Shown: piece by piece, positions 49,801-57,064 of the stretch | How the letters are laid out: each line of letters begins with the position of its first letter | How positions within the stretch are numbered: the first letter of the stretch is position 1 | Source: Mauremys mutica | Lineage: Eukaryota > Chordata > Testudines > Geoemydidae | NCBI RefSeq assembly: GCF_020497125.1 | Contig: NC_059073.1 | Coordinates: 143,105,012-143,169,011, forward strand | Length of the DNA stretch: 64,000 nt | Direction of reading: 5' to 3' | Notes under the pieces: generated by a model | Database searches by the model: none | What the model was told of the DNA's origin: nothing | The model's input: only the letters and a program-made list of their open reading frames with translations | Program-made: the position numbers and the translations under genes

Positions 49801-50748
49801 CTGAAAAGAGGGGGATGGACCTCAAAAAGAAAACTGAAATTTTTCAGCTGTTGAAAACCAGAAATCAAGTTACATTTTGATTTTGATCAAAAAGTCATTT
49901 TTAATTGGGGAAGCAGCGTTTTTGGTGAAAAATGTTGACCAGCTAAGGTGTGGGTTCTCAACCTTTTCCCTACTGGGTCCCCTCTACCATCCAATCAAAT
50001 CTAGCTCCTTATATAACACTTTTCAGCAGTAGCTCTGAGAGGTCCAGATTCCAACGTCTTAACACTCCCCCTTCCCGGGGCCCTGTCAACAAGTGGAATT
50101 CTCAGCCCAGCTTTGTGAATCTAGTCCAAAGTGACTTGCTTCAGAGTGATCCAAGCAAAACCCACATCTCCCATGTCCTAGTCCACTCGGCCGTGCTGCA
50201 GGAAGGGCAGGAGTTTCACAACCAAACTCTGTTGGCGGCCCACGCAGTTGAGCCCCTTTGCGTCGTTAGAGGTTGATATTGCACTGGGGAAGTTAATGGG
50301 AGTTTTTCTATTGACTTAATTGGGAGCAGGATCAACAGGAGCTAAAAAGTAGGATTGGCTCATCTTTTTAGTTGGAGAGATTCTGGGTTTAAACACCTCT
50401 GCTGGTGCAAGGTATCACTAGCAGATCCAGTTGCAGGATGGGCGCCTGACGGAACAGAATGCACCGGCAAATCCAGAGAGGGATGGGCTTAGTTTATTTG
50501 TGTTTCTTTAATTAAACTCATGGGTTAATGCATTTTAAATTAAAGGTTTGAATTCCAGTAAAATTCCCTGCTTTGGCTATTCCTATCACATGTATAGAAG
50601 AGGTGGCTGGCTACCTGCACTGTTTGCTTCTTGAAAAAGCTTCTATATGGAAGATTCTGAATGGTTGTGATAATTTACTTAGGATGTATTTGTCTTTTAT
50701 TCCAGGATGGAGACACACAAACACTTCCCATTCAGTGACAAGAAATGA
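16394..50748 (+). CDS. Aldo-keto reductase, AKR1-type, complete 10-exon gene (spliced CDS)
   Basis: A cytosolic NADPH-dependent carbonyl reductase is predicted. The exons are 16394-16462, 30920-31087, 34233-34349, 35649-35726, 38611-38727, 44933-45039, 46904-46991, 47183-47266, 48740-48828 and 50706-50748. They sum to 960 nt, giving 319 residues, the usual AKR1 length. All introns are GT-AG; introns 6 and 9 are phase 2 and the rest phase 0. The exon sizes 168, 117, 78, 107 and 84 are those I recall for AKR1B genes. The predicted catalytic tetrad is Asp45, Tyr50, Lys79 and His112. Cofactor residues are Ser161-Asn162, Gln183, Tyr209, Lys264-Ser265, Arg270 and Glu273-Asn274. The C-terminus has the family-style HKHFPF. 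Exon 5 is two codons shorter than in AKR1B and ends like AKR1A1 ([11 protein letters not shown]), so the subfamily is uncertain: AKR1B, AKR1E or an unassigned reptile/fish clade. Oddity: HSP replaces the common HWP. Substrate is not inferable. Confidence 0.93.
18150..18235 (+). mobile_element. SINE 3' fragment (intron 1)
   Basis: tttgtacagtgcctagcaca followed by gtggggtgctgatcctgg is the 3' block of the same SINE group as 34150. Confidence 0.5.
18741..19457 (-). mobile_element. Solo LTR, TGTA...TACA family, 717 bp (AKR intron 1)
   Basis: Flanked by CCTGT at 18736-18740 and 19458-19462. It shares the block acgcaggcccacccactcca (near 18917) with the copy at 55890. Confidence 0.82.
21134..21248 (-). 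mobile_element. CR1 3' fragment (intron 1)
   Basis: tcatagaatcgtagaatatc through ccagggctttg is the antisense CR1 3' end. Confidence 0.8.
21337..21626. mobile_element. GC-rich foldback hAT relic (AKR intron 1)
   Basis: Ends caggggtggctccagg / tagagccacccc, internal cctgcggg blocks as in 52653. TSD not clear. Confidence 0.65.
22146..22267. mobile_element. 120-bp MITE, copy 2 (AKR intron 1)
   Basis: Same family as the 2175 copy, flanked by TA; the left end is decayed (gcctgacgag) and the right is ctggtcaccc. Confidence 0.7.
22637..22975. repeat. AT-rich gaaaattttt-type dispersed repeat
   Basis: Runs of gaaaa/tttt in loose palindromes; similar composition at 31470-31830 (opposite sense) and 49690-49940. 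Probably one old dispersed family. Confidence 0.4.
22845..22876. repeat. C22-A10 homopolymer run
   Basis: Twenty-two C (22845-22866) followed by ten A (22867-22876), inside an AT-rich repeat in AKR intron 1. Length may be affected by sequencing slippage. Confidence 0.9.
23265..23510 (+). mobile_element. tRNA-derived SINE (intron 1)
   Basis: gaacttgggcaagttggct, cctcagttttccccatctgt and cactgccctgcctcacagg are the conserved SINE blocks. Confidence 0.55.
25049..25176. mobile_element. 120-bp MITE, copy 3, opposite orientation
   Basis: Ends aggtgaccag / ctggtcaccc with flanking TA; the interior is the reverse complement of the other copies. Confidence 0.75.
26988..27773 (-). mobile_element. Solo retroviral LTR, 786 bp (AKR intron 1)
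   Basis: Ends TGTAGTAAG / GACAACA on the minus strand. The perfect 5-bp duplication AGGAC lies at 26983-26987 and 27774-27778. A TATA-like tgtataag (near 27339-27346) and AATAAA (27171-27166) lie in LTR order on the minus strand. Confidence 0.88.
28071..28371 (+). mobile_element. Penelope-like 3' fragment (AKR intron 1)
   Basis: Homologous to 5950-6240, from catttgctaatttgacacc to the ggtgccacaagactctttgc tail. The hammerhead-like core reads ccgacga at 28285. Boundaries are approximate; no clear TSD. Confidence 0.65.
29937..30289. mobile_element. hAT-type element, 353 bp (AKR intron 1)
   Basis: Ends cagggacggctttag / ctaaagccggccctg, flanked by GCTGGTAG (29929-29936, 30290-30297). Internal inverted blocks such as cggcggcacttcg. 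Confidence 0.83.
30920..31087 (+). CDS. AKR exon 2 (catalytic Asp, Tyr, Lys)
   Basis: Codes residues 24-79 and contains [14 protein letters not shown], with catalytic Asp45 and Tyr50, and ends in VVSK with catalytic Lys79. It is flanked by ctttgcag and gtgagc. At 168 nt it has the length of the equivalent AKR1B exon. Confidence 0.95.
31352..31430 (+). mobile_element. CR1 3' fragment (intron 2)
   Basis: cctgctttgagcagggggtt, then ccttccaaccctgatag and attctatgac: sense CR1 3' end, 79 bp. Confidence 0.8.
32268..33404 (+). mobile_element. Penelope-like retroelement, 5'-truncated, inserted in a CR1
   Basis: A 10-bp duplication CAGTCCTCTT flanks it (32258-32267 and 33405-33414). It retains the C-terminal coding part with a GIY-YIG endonuclease, then a 3' region ending in the tract common to this family (gactaacatggctgctactc). 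It lies in AKR intron 2, sense orientation. Confidence 0.82.
32274..33035 (+). pseudogene. Penelope-like element: C-terminal part with GIY-YIG endonuclease
   Basis: A 253-residue open frame with the Cys-rich linker [11 protein letters not shown] and a GIY-YIG core: [20 protein letters not shown], followed by [11 protein letters not shown] and [11 protein letters not shown]. The reverse transcriptase domain is missing, so this is a truncated relic. The frame ends early at LQQPLN compared with the tail seen near 5880-5960 in another copy. Confidence 0.8.
33955..34212 (+). mobile_element. tRNA-derived SINE touching AKR exon 3
   Basis: The unit runs from gattgggagtctagaaacct through ctgctgtgtgacctggag to the tail gtgcccagcataaagggccc and aatacaactaataatg. 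The tail ends 20 bp before exon 3. Confidence 0.65.
34233..34349 (+). CDS. AKR exon 3 (catalytic His)
   Basis: Codes residues 80-118, beginning LWNSFH and containing [16 protein letters not shown]. His112 is the proton-relay histidine. The next residue is Ser113 where most relatives have Trp. Splice sites are ctgggcag and gtaagg. A SINE ends about 20 bp before this exon. Confidence 0.94.
34545..34790 (+). mobile_element. MIR/CORE-type SINE (intron 3)
   Basis: gttctagtggctaacatgc, then ccttgggcaagtcacttgat and ctgtcctgcctcacaagt are typical of tRNA-derived SINEs. Confidence 0.5.
35649..35726 (+). CDS. AKR exon 4
   Basis: Codes residues 119-144, from NISGELMP to VDTWR, the loop A region before the conserved DTW. 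It is 78 nt, the family length, flanked by ccctgcag and gtaaga. A solo LTR begins about 100 bp downstream. Confidence 0.92.
36131..36185 (+). mobile_element. CR1 3' end inside a solo LTR (intron 4)
   Basis: gggttggactagatgacctc through gagattctatga, 55 bp, interrupts the LTR at 35826-37038. Confidence 0.75.
36710..36913. mobile_element. Penelope-like insertion with inverted second copy (palindrome)
   Basis: A 12-bp duplication ATTACACAGACA flanks it (36698-36709, 36914-36925). Arms 36749-36830 and 36832-36913 are inverted copies of the Penelope tail around a single central base, with one mismatch in 82. Confidence 0.85.
37926..38152 (-). mobile_element. CR1 3' fragment, older subfamily (intron 4)
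   Basis: tcatagattcatagactcta, then gaggtcatcgagtccagtcc and ggagattccacaacctccct: antisense CR1 of a different subfamily from the 38493 copy. Confidence 0.78.
38493..38589 (-). mobile_element. CR1 3' fragment abutting AKR exon 5
   Basis: Reads agaatcatagaatatcaggg onward to aactaaatcatcc, the reverse complement of the CR1 3' end. It stops 21 bp before the exon 5 acceptor at 38610. Confidence 0.82.
38611..38727 (+). CDS. AKR exon 5 (Ser-Asn cofactor motif)
   Basis: Codes residues 145-183, including [20 protein letters not shown] and ending in PAANQ. Ser161-Asn162 and Gln183 should contact the nicotinamide. It is 117 nt, two codons shorter than AKR1B exons. An antisense CR1 fragment ends 22 bp before the exon. 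Confidence 0.94.
39323..40604 (+). pseudogene. Harbinger transposase (HARBI1/DDE_Tnp_4 type), one stop and one frameshift
   Basis: From about 39400 the frame runs open to 40604 except for TGA at 40005-40007, which follows ASEYIN and probably arose by CpG decay of CGA. The ATG at 39323 ([14 protein letters not shown]) is in another frame, so a one-base shift lies between about 39360 and 39410. The DDE triad is visible: Asp in [12 protein letters not shown], Asp in [12 protein letters not shown] and Glu in [14 protein letters not shown] helix-turn-helix-like [15 protein letters not shown] precedes it. AATAAA follows at 40749-40754. Confidence 0.9.
41336..41455. mobile_element. 120-bp MITE, copy 4, nested in Harbinger
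   Basis: Ends gggtgaccag / ctggtcaccc are perfect inverted repeats flanked by TA. It sits inside the Harbinger transposon, so it moved later than that element or its progenitor copy. Confidence 0.8.
41609..43476 (-). CDS. Harbinger Myb/SANT-like DNA-binding protein, intact, two exons
   Basis: Exon 1 is 43476-42900 (577 nt) and exon 2 is 42045-41609 (437 nt), joined across an 854-bp GT-AG intron. The sum is 1014 nt, giving 337 residues with no stop. The start MQSSPAEES is preferred over an upstream in-frame ATG at 43572. The Myb/SANT trihelix covers about residues 18-105 ([20 protein letters not shown], then [15 protein letters not shown]). Exon 2 codes a basic patch ([12 protein letters not shown]) and a long coiled coil. 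In this superfamily such proteins bring the transposase to DNA and to the nucleus; that role is inferred from family knowledge. Confidence 0.85.
43687..43866. repeat. Right subterminal TTCGAA-rich region of Harbinger
   Basis: TTCGAA occurs at 43751, 43773, 43816 and 43836, with half sites at 43693 and 43707. The left end has matching sites at 38970 and 39046 and halves at 38986 and 39014. Regular subterminal motifs like this are candidate binding sites for the element's own proteins. Confidence 0.6.
44405..44595 (+). mobile_element. CR1 3' fragment (intron 5)
   Basis: cactaggagagtggtgaagc through ttccaatcctgatattctat; sense, ends in the CR1 terminal repeat. Confidence 0.8.
44933..45039 (+). 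CDS. AKR exon 6 (VELHPY, nicotinamide-stacking Tyr)
   Basis: Codes residues 184-218 plus two bases of Trp219. It carries [16 protein letters not shown] and IAYSPFG, with Tyr209 expected to stack on the nicotinamide ring. It ends in phase 2 before gtaagt, and the codon TG+G is completed by exon 7. Confidence 0.94.
45505..46188 (+). mobile_element. CR1 LINE 3' end, AKR intron 6
   Basis: The interior codes the C-terminal part of CR1 ORF2 and ends in the CR1 3' sequence (gagcagggggttggactaga, then attctatgattc). It is 5'-truncated, as is usual for CR1. Confidence 0.85.
45523..45918 (+). pseudogene. CR1 ORF2 C-terminal relic
   Basis: The reading [40 protein letters not shown] and [16 protein letters not shown] is typical of the end of CR1 reverse-transcriptase ORFs. 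A frame break follows near 45830-45850 within a G run. Confidence 0.8.
46904..46991 (+). CDS. AKR exon 7
   Basis: Begins with the G completing Trp219, then codes residues 220-248 with [18 protein letters not shown]. The first part, before LLENP, is the variable loop B of AKRs. Flanked by ccctcag and gtgagc. Confidence 0.92.
47183..47266 (+). CDS. AKR exon 8 (IPKS cofactor motif)
   Basis: Codes residues 249-276, from [10 protein letters not shown] to IVENAE, including [10 protein letters not shown]. Lys264, Ser265 and Arg270 match the NADPH 2'-phosphate contacts of AKRs. It is 84 nt, flanked by tctgcag and gtaacg, and intron 7 before it is only 191 bp. Confidence 0.94.
47994..48551. mobile_element. 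hAT-type element, 558 bp (AKR intron 8)
   Basis: Ends cagaggtgaaagtaa / ttactttcactcctg, flanked by GGGAAGTC (47986-47993, 48552-48559). The interior repeats gggccctttaaat in both orientations. Confidence 0.82.
48740..48828 (+). CDS. AKR exon 9
   Basis: Codes residues 277-305 plus two bases of Gly306, starting [18 protein letters not shown], the last helix of the barrel. The acceptor is tgcgtag and the donor gtgagt. A hAT element lies about 190 bp upstream in intron 8. Confidence 0.9.
48960..49200 (+). mobile_element. tRNA-derived SINE (intron 9)
   Basis: ggatgcaggagacctgggtt, ccagtcacttcccatc and gcctcagtttccctcaatg; sense. Confidence 0.55.
50706..50748 (+). CDS. AKR exon 10 (C-terminus, stop)
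   Basis: Completes Gly306 and codes [13 protein letters not shown], then TGA. The HKxxPF motif is the usual end of AKR1 proteins, which supports this acceptor (ttattccag) and frame. The 3' UTR follows. Confidence 0.88.
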
Positions 50749-51102
50749 GAAGTCAGTCCTGGAAGATCCGCTTCCCAGTAAATCAACTGCATGTATTGGC
50801 AAGCTTTCAAAATGATCCATATCAGCCTCTCAAAATCCTTATGAAAACATACTAGGCAAGGTAAACTAAAATCTACTTGCCTACCTGAACACTGGGGCTA
50901 AAACTAATTATGTTTTATTTCCCATTTTAAATGACGTGAGAATGGAGGAGAAGAATTTTACAAGGGTGATTTTAAATATTTGCTCAGCAAAGGGTAAGGG
51001 GGGATCTTGATAAGCTATTTGTTCTCTGGAGACAGTTTCTAGATGTGGGGGTAAAGGATTAGACCCTTCTGTAATGTTCCCCTGATTTTCTTTCAGTAAC
51101 AC

Positions 51103-51953
51103 TGTCATGGGTCTACCCTCACTTGAAACTGGGGGGTTTCAAGGTGAGGACCCGCATGCCACCATGTCCTAGGGTCTCACCCCCACTTTGAGCTTGTGAG
51201 TTCAAAGATGGGGACCCGCAGGTATTCTCCCCCCACCCTAACCTTTAGGGTAGGTTTCCTTCTCGCTGCCACCACTCGATTATTTCGGTGAATCGAGACA
51301 CCCCTCTGTTCCCCCCTCCTCCTTCCAGAGACTTTCCTGGGGAAGCACAGATCAAATCACAGGGGGAGAAAGATTCCTTTCACTTCCCTCTCCCTTCCCT
51401 GCTTTCTCTGCTTGGAGACAACCCTTGTCTCCACAGAGTGGCGCCTAGCTTCCTTCCCCTGAATCCACAGGTAAGGAACTTAACCAAGTCCTGAACTTAA
51501 AAAGAGTTTATTAAGAGAACAAAAAGAAAATACAGAATCTCTATGAGCCCAAGCTGGACACTCATAGGGGATAACCTTATCAATCTCTGGAGAGAATTCC
51601 CCCTCCCCCCTTTCTCAGTAAAAGCAATAACAGCAAACAGGAATAAAGCATTTCCTTTAGCAAACACACAATTGCAAATATAGAAATCAAATCATAAGAC
51701 TAATTCGCCTTTCTAATTAATACTCACTATTAATTAGTAGAAACTACTCCAGGAGAACTTGGAGACATGACTGGTCTCTTTTAGATTCAAAAGAGTACCT
51801 GAGACAAAGAAAACACAGACAAAAGCTTCCCTCCACAGAGATTTGAAAAAATCTTATCTCTGATTGGTCCTCTGGTCAGGTGGTCACCAGGTACTGCATG
51901 TTAACCCTTTACAGGTAAAACAGACTTTAACCCTTAACTATCTGTTTATGACA
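51103..51953 (-). mobile_element. Solo retroviral LTR, 851 bp, in the AKR 3' UTR
   Basis: Plus-strand ends TGTCATG / ATGACA, flanked by AACAC at 51098-51102 and 51954-51958. The LTR poly(A) signal is on minus (51512-51507). It separates the AKR stop codon from the AATAAA at 51959. Confidence 0.88.
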
Positions 51954-51958
51954 AACAC

Positions 51959-51964
51959 AATAAA
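51959..51964 (+). promoter_or_regulatory. Probable ancestral AKR polyadenylation signal
   Basis: AATAAA occurs immediately after the right TSD of a solo LTR. No AATAAA lies between the stop codon (50748) and the LTR. Removing the LTR would put the signal about 350 bp after the stop, a normal 3' UTR length. A cryptic AATAAA at 51642-51647 inside the LTR could compete. Confidence 0.5.
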
Positions 51965-52652
51965 AACCAGCTGCCCAATGACAGCATTTAGCACTCCCGG
52001 GTCATGTGTTCATTTTTCAGGGGACTTTCACCATGCACTGAACATACTGGGGTTTTGTTAAACAGCAGACTGTACCAACGCGCCTTTAACTTGATGCAAC
52101 ATGAGATTTGTAGTCTCCTGTTCAAAACCTTCAGCAATGTAAATGCTTTGGCTATATTCTGCACTGCCGTGTTATAAATCAGTTAGTTTGCTGTGGGGCG
52201 GGGGGAAGGAAGAGTCATACCAACTGGAATATTCCTATCAATTGAAGTCTCAGACTTTTTTACTGTGGGCAGAATTCACTCCTGTACTGAAGACCAACCC
52301 AATCACTTCAGTCCCATTTAGGTTGTGCCTGTTCTGCCCCCTTACTCCTGATTAAATGGGACTTAAGCGAGGTATATCCCTTGTGCTGGATAGCCCTGGA
52401 TGCACAGGTGAATGTCTGTTGGAGACAAGTCAGTTTTCACTGCATGTTGCTTATCTTTTGGGGAGCAACCTTTCCCTTCAAGTGCTCAGCAAACAGGCTA
52501 GTTCACTGTATGCATGTGCATAAAAGTCAGCCTGTCCTGATGGACTGCACAGTACAACAAGCTGACTGTAAAGGTGTGTGACCGGGGCCATAGGCGGCAG
52601 GTTTGTATAATTTTTGGTGGGGCCCAAAATGGTGGGGCCCCCCCGCTCCCGC

Positions 52653-52991
52653 CAGGGGCGGCTCTAGAAATTCCGCCGCCCCAAGCAGGGCGGCGCGCCG
52701 CGCCGCTTGCGCCGCCCTTCCCTAGTCCCGTGGCAGAAGTGCCTGCGGACGGTCCCGTGGTCCCGCGGCTCCGGTGGAGCATCCGCAGGCATGCCTGCGG
52801 GAGCTCCGTCCGAGCCGCGGGACCAGCGCACCCGTCGCAGTCGTCCCTGCGGCAGGTCCGCTCCTCCCGGGGCTCCTGTGGACCTCCCGCAGGCATGACT
52901 GCGGAAGGTCCGCCGGAGCCAAATGCCGCCCTGCCAGGACAATGCCGCCCCATGCACCTGCTTGGCGCGCTGGGGTCTGGAGCCGGCCCTG
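52653..52991. mobile_element. GC-rich foldback hAT, 339 bp
   Basis: Ends caggggcggctc / gagccggccctg, flanked by GCTCCCGC (52645-52652, 52992-52999). The interior has repeated inverted cctgcggg-type blocks. Confidence 0.83.
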
Positions 52992-53129
52992 GCTCCCGCC
53001 CTGTAAGCCGATATAAAATGAAGCTACAATGCATCAGTGCCACAAGATTACAAAGGTCAATTAAAAGTGGAAAGTCAGAAGCAGCACTTGCCTACTTCAA
53101 TATACAGTATTATATTTTGTTGCACCTGT

Positions 53130-53985
53130 TGTGATGAAGTGGGAATGTCCTTAATATTTTCTCTGAATACTGTATGGGTGCCTCAGTTTCCCCTGCAAGA
53201 TGCCAACTGAAGGTGTTGGGGACAAAGATCAGGTGGCCTCCTTGTCCGGAAGAGACACAGAGGCCAGAGGAGGGAGTGTCAGTTTGGAGCTGGCTGGGGA
53301 AATGGGGAGAGACCCAGAACTTGGTTCTGGGCTCCCCACCCCCCAAGATGGACCTGACAGAGGGGTTCTGTTTTCTGTACCTACAAGCTCTGTTTAAACT
53401 GTGTTCCCGTCATCTAATAAACCTTCTGTTTTACTGTCTGGCTGAGAGTCACATCTGACTGCGGAGTTGGGGTGCAGGGACCTCTGGTTGCCCCAGGACC
53501 TGCCTGGGCAGACTCGCTGCGGAAAGTGCACAGTGTGGAAGGGCATGCTGAATGCTCCGAGGTCAGACCCAGGAAGGTGTAAGCTTCTTGCCCTGGAGAC
53601 AGTATGCTCAGAGAGGAGGCTCCCCTAGAGTCCTGACTGGCTTTGTATGGAGTTGTTCCAAAGCATCACAGCATCCCCTTCCACACCATGCGCTTCCCAG
53701 AAGTCTGCACAGGAACTGACACTCCCTCCTCTGGCCTTTGTCTCTTTTCCAAGCATTAGGAGGCCACCTGATCTTTTTGTTCTCCAACACCTTCAGTTGG
53801 CACCTTGCAGGAGAGTGGCCCAGGCCATCAGTTGCCTGGAGACAGGGTGTCAGCCATTCTCTGTGCAGACAGCATCACACTGGCCCTCTAGGGCTTTACA
53901 ACAATCACACCCCCTTATCCCACCATCTAGAGCCTTAAGAAATGCATTGGGGAAACTGAGGCACACAGACAGTATTCAGAGAAAA
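53130..53985. mobile_element. Two retroviral LTR pieces in inverted orientation
   Basis: A sense piece (53130 to about 53640, with ctaataaacc near 53415) is followed by an antisense piece (about 53640-53985) of the same LTR. Examples are atgccaactgaaggtgttgg at 53200 and its reverse complement near 53787, and gcctcagtttcccc at 53181 against its reverse near 53950. Confidence 0.7.
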
Positions 53986-56509
53986 CACCTGCATACGACC
54001 AGTTACATACTTTGAAGGGTGTAAAATAATCAAATATTGTGCTAAATACAATGATACTCCAAACTGACCACCAAATTTAAGTTGCATGTTTTTCCCCTCA
54101 GGTGAGGGTTCTTGGGTGGGGCTGGGGATGAGGGGTTCACAGTGCAGGAGCGTGCTCGGTGCTGGGGGTGCAGGCTTTGGGGTGAGGCAGGGCTGAGGAT
54201 GAGGAACTTGGGGTGCAGACAGGCTGCCCCAGGGCTAGGGCCAGAGAGGACTCCCCATCACCACCACTGGCAGCAGCAAGATCCAGGGGAGGGACCCCTC
54301 CTCTCCCCCCTGCCCCCCACAGCACACTCACTCTGCACCACAGTCACTGCATATGTTCCTTCCTAGGGCCCCTCAGGTCCAGAAAGCTCACTCACCTCCC
54401 CTGTGATGGGTACTAGGGGGTGGGGGTTGCCATCACAGTTGGCCTTCCATGTTGCTGCCTCTCACCATAACTTCACTGTGGATGGGGCTGCCCCTTGCCC
54501 AGCATGGGGCAGAAGTGGGGTCTGCATGGTGATGGCTATGGGGCAGGGGAGCAGGGTGTCATAAAATTCACCCAAGCCCCAGCTGCTCAGGTAGGTCTAT
54601 GAATCCCCCTCCCCCATCTGCCCTGTGGTGGGTGGATGCTGGAGGGGAGGGGCACTGCCTTCACATATGGCTTCCTGCCTCCCTGACCCCTGCTGCAGCC
54701 TGCAGCCCCTCACCGTAGCTTCAGTGGGGGGGACGGTGGGAGGGGATGGCATGGGGCTGCCCCTTCCCCAGCATTGGGCAGGAGTGGGGGCTGGGGGGGA
54801 ATCATAGGGTCAAACACTCACGGAAGCCCAGGACCTGCTCAGGTGAGTGAGGTCAGTCTCCGAGTCCTGGCCGGAAGTGCCCTTTGCATCTCCTCCAGGT
54901 AGGGGGAGGGGAGGGATGCCAAACATGGCACAGCCCCCTCCCCTCCCCCGGCCGGTGCTCCAGCAAGCAACAGCAGCTGGCAGCAGCAGAGGCAACAGGC
55001 AAGGCAAGGGAGAGAGACATGCCTGCGTTTAAGCCTCCAGCCTCCGGGGTGGGGCAGAGGAGGAGGGCTGCCACCAGCACAGCGGGCCCCCCTCCCCGTC
55101 CACTTAGAGATGGTACAGTCAGCAGCAGCTTGCACTCACTGCTGACTGCTGTTGCTGTTATGCTAGGCAGCTGAGCGGCAAGGAAGAGACTGAGACACGC
55201 AGACGCAGCTGCCTGCGTTCAGGCAGTTAAGCTCTCTGGGGCCGGGCAGGGGAGGGGAGGGGGGAGGCTCTCCAGCCCTGGCGGCGGCGGCGGGGCGCTC
55301 CAAGCAGGGGAGAAAAAACATTGGTGGGGCAGAGCCCCTGCTTGGGATTTATTCCTGGGGCTAAAGCCCCAGAGCCCCATATAAGTCGGCGCCTATGACC
55401 GGGGCTCGACCCTCTCCGAGGGGCGGAGGGGAGCCACACTGGCTCGCTACACGACGTCTGGTCCCCCAGCGGTCCTGGGCGACAAACACAAGCCCCAAGG
55501 CGCGGGCACTCTGGCACGGGCCTGAGCAGCAAGGTAGAGTCTAAGGAGCTCAGGCCCCCTCGGCAGGGCTGAGCAACTGCAGAGTCAAAGGGAGCCCAGG
55601 CCCTCTGCTTCGGGGCTGAGCAACAATGCAGGGCCAAAGGGGCTCCGGCCCTCTGCTTCAGGGCTGAGCAACACTACAGAGGTTCAAGGAGCTCAGGCCC
55701 TCTGGGTCAGGGCGGAGCAGCAGTACAGTTCAAAGGGGCCCAGCCCTAGGGCACCAAACACAGAGAGTCATAAGGCTCAGACCCTTTTGGCTCAGGGCTG
55801 AGCGAAGAATCAATCCTGTACCTAAGCTCGGGCTCTTACGCCTGAGCGTTGGTTGAGGGGGAGTCTGCCACCCGTGAGGGGGGTGGCAGGGGGGACGCAG
55901 GCCCACCCACTCCACTGCGTCCCAGCCCGGGGCCCTAGCAGCGGCTATCACCGCTGACCGGTCAGTGGGGCTCCTGACCAAAACACACTGACATAGGTTG
56001 GGGTGTGTCTGCAGCCTGACTGGGGTCAGCTACCCCCGGGCTACTTCCGGTCTCCCCCTCAGGGCCTACCTTGTCCGTGGCGTCGGTCCCCGGCCAGTCC
56101 ACCAGCATGGGCTCCTCGCGGCCAGGGCTTGGTGGCAGGTCTGGCAGTAACTCAGGGAAGTCTGGCCAGGCGTGCTTCGGCGGCTCCTCCGGGTAGCAGC
56201 AGGGGTGGGGAAGCTCCGGGGGCTCCCCTGGGTAATGGGCAGGGGAAGCTCCGGCCAGTCTGGGCAGCTGAACTGGGTCTCTGAGGTTTCCCAGTCTCGA
56301 GCTCCCTGCGGCACTCCCTGCGGCGGCTGGCCCCCTGCTGAGCTCTGCCGGCCAGCCTTTATACTTCCGGGTCGCCGCCTGACCCTTGGAGGGGAGGGCT
56401 CGACGCTCCTTGGCCCTGCCCCCTCAGGCTTCTGGCTAGGCGCTCCCTCCACTGGGCAGGAGGGGAGCCACACCGGCTTGCTACACTGACCTTGACAGAT
56501 CACTGGGAG

Positions 56510-56730
56510 CAGGGGCGGCTCCAGACCCCAGCACGCCAAGCGCGTGCTTGGGATGGCATGCCGCGGGGGGCGCTCTGCTGGTCACCGGGAGGGCGGCAGG
56601 CGGCTCCGGTGGACCCTCCGCAGGCACGCCTTTGGGAGGTCCACCAGAGCCGCGGGACCAGCGACCGGCAGAGCGCCTCCTGCGGCGTGCCGCCGTGCTT
56701 GGGGCAGCGAAATGTCTAGAGCCGCCCCTG
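56510..56730. mobile_element. GC-rich foldback hAT, 221 bp
   Basis: Ends caggggcggctcc / agagccgcccctg, flanked by ACTGGGAG (56502-56509, 56731-56738). It sits 24 bp after the LTR ending at 56485. Confidence 0.83.
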
Positions 56731-56869
56731 ACTGGGAGCAACAGTTTTGCAGTGGACTTCAGTGAATGTATGGTCAGGCCCCGTATTAACTTGGAGAGAC
56801 TTAAACCTTTTAATGTACATTAGATTTATGTGCATTTGGGTTTTTCGCCTTTCTCTGCAGCATGGGGCA

Positions 56870-57058
56870 TGGGTCACTTGCTGGAGGATTCTCTGCACCT
56901 TGAGGTCTTTAAACCATGATTTGAGGACTTCAATAGCTCAGACATAGGTCAGGGGTTTGATACAGGAGTGGGTGGGTGGGATTCTGTGGCCAGCGTTGTG
57001 CAGGTCAGACTAGGTGACCATAATGGTCCCTTCTGACCTTTAAGTCTGATTCTATGAT
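56870..57058 (+). mobile_element. Old CR1 3' fragment
   Basis: tgaggtctttaaaccatgat, then ctaggtgaccataatggtcc and tgattctatgatt; a diverged CR1 subfamily in sense. Confidence 0.6.
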
Positions 57059-57064
57059 TTGTGT

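Larger units (their letters stand above)
52589..55397. mobile_element. hAT-type element, 2.8 kb, non-coding
   Basis: Inverted ends cataggcg / cgcctatg are flanked by the 8-bp duplication ACCGGGGC (52581-52588, 55398-55405). No transposase frame is visible. It carries a nested hAT (52653) and the inverted LTR pair (53130). Confidence 0.78.
52567..56485 (-). mobile_element. Solo LTR, TGTA...TACA family, split by a 2.8-kb hAT element
   Basis: Flanked by CTGAC at 52562-52566 and 56486-56490. After removing the hAT (52589-55397) and one of its TSD copies, the LTR is about 1.1 kb. The minus strand has gtataaaggctgg (TATA) near 56364. It shares acgcaggcccacccactcca with 18917. Confidence 0.8.
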
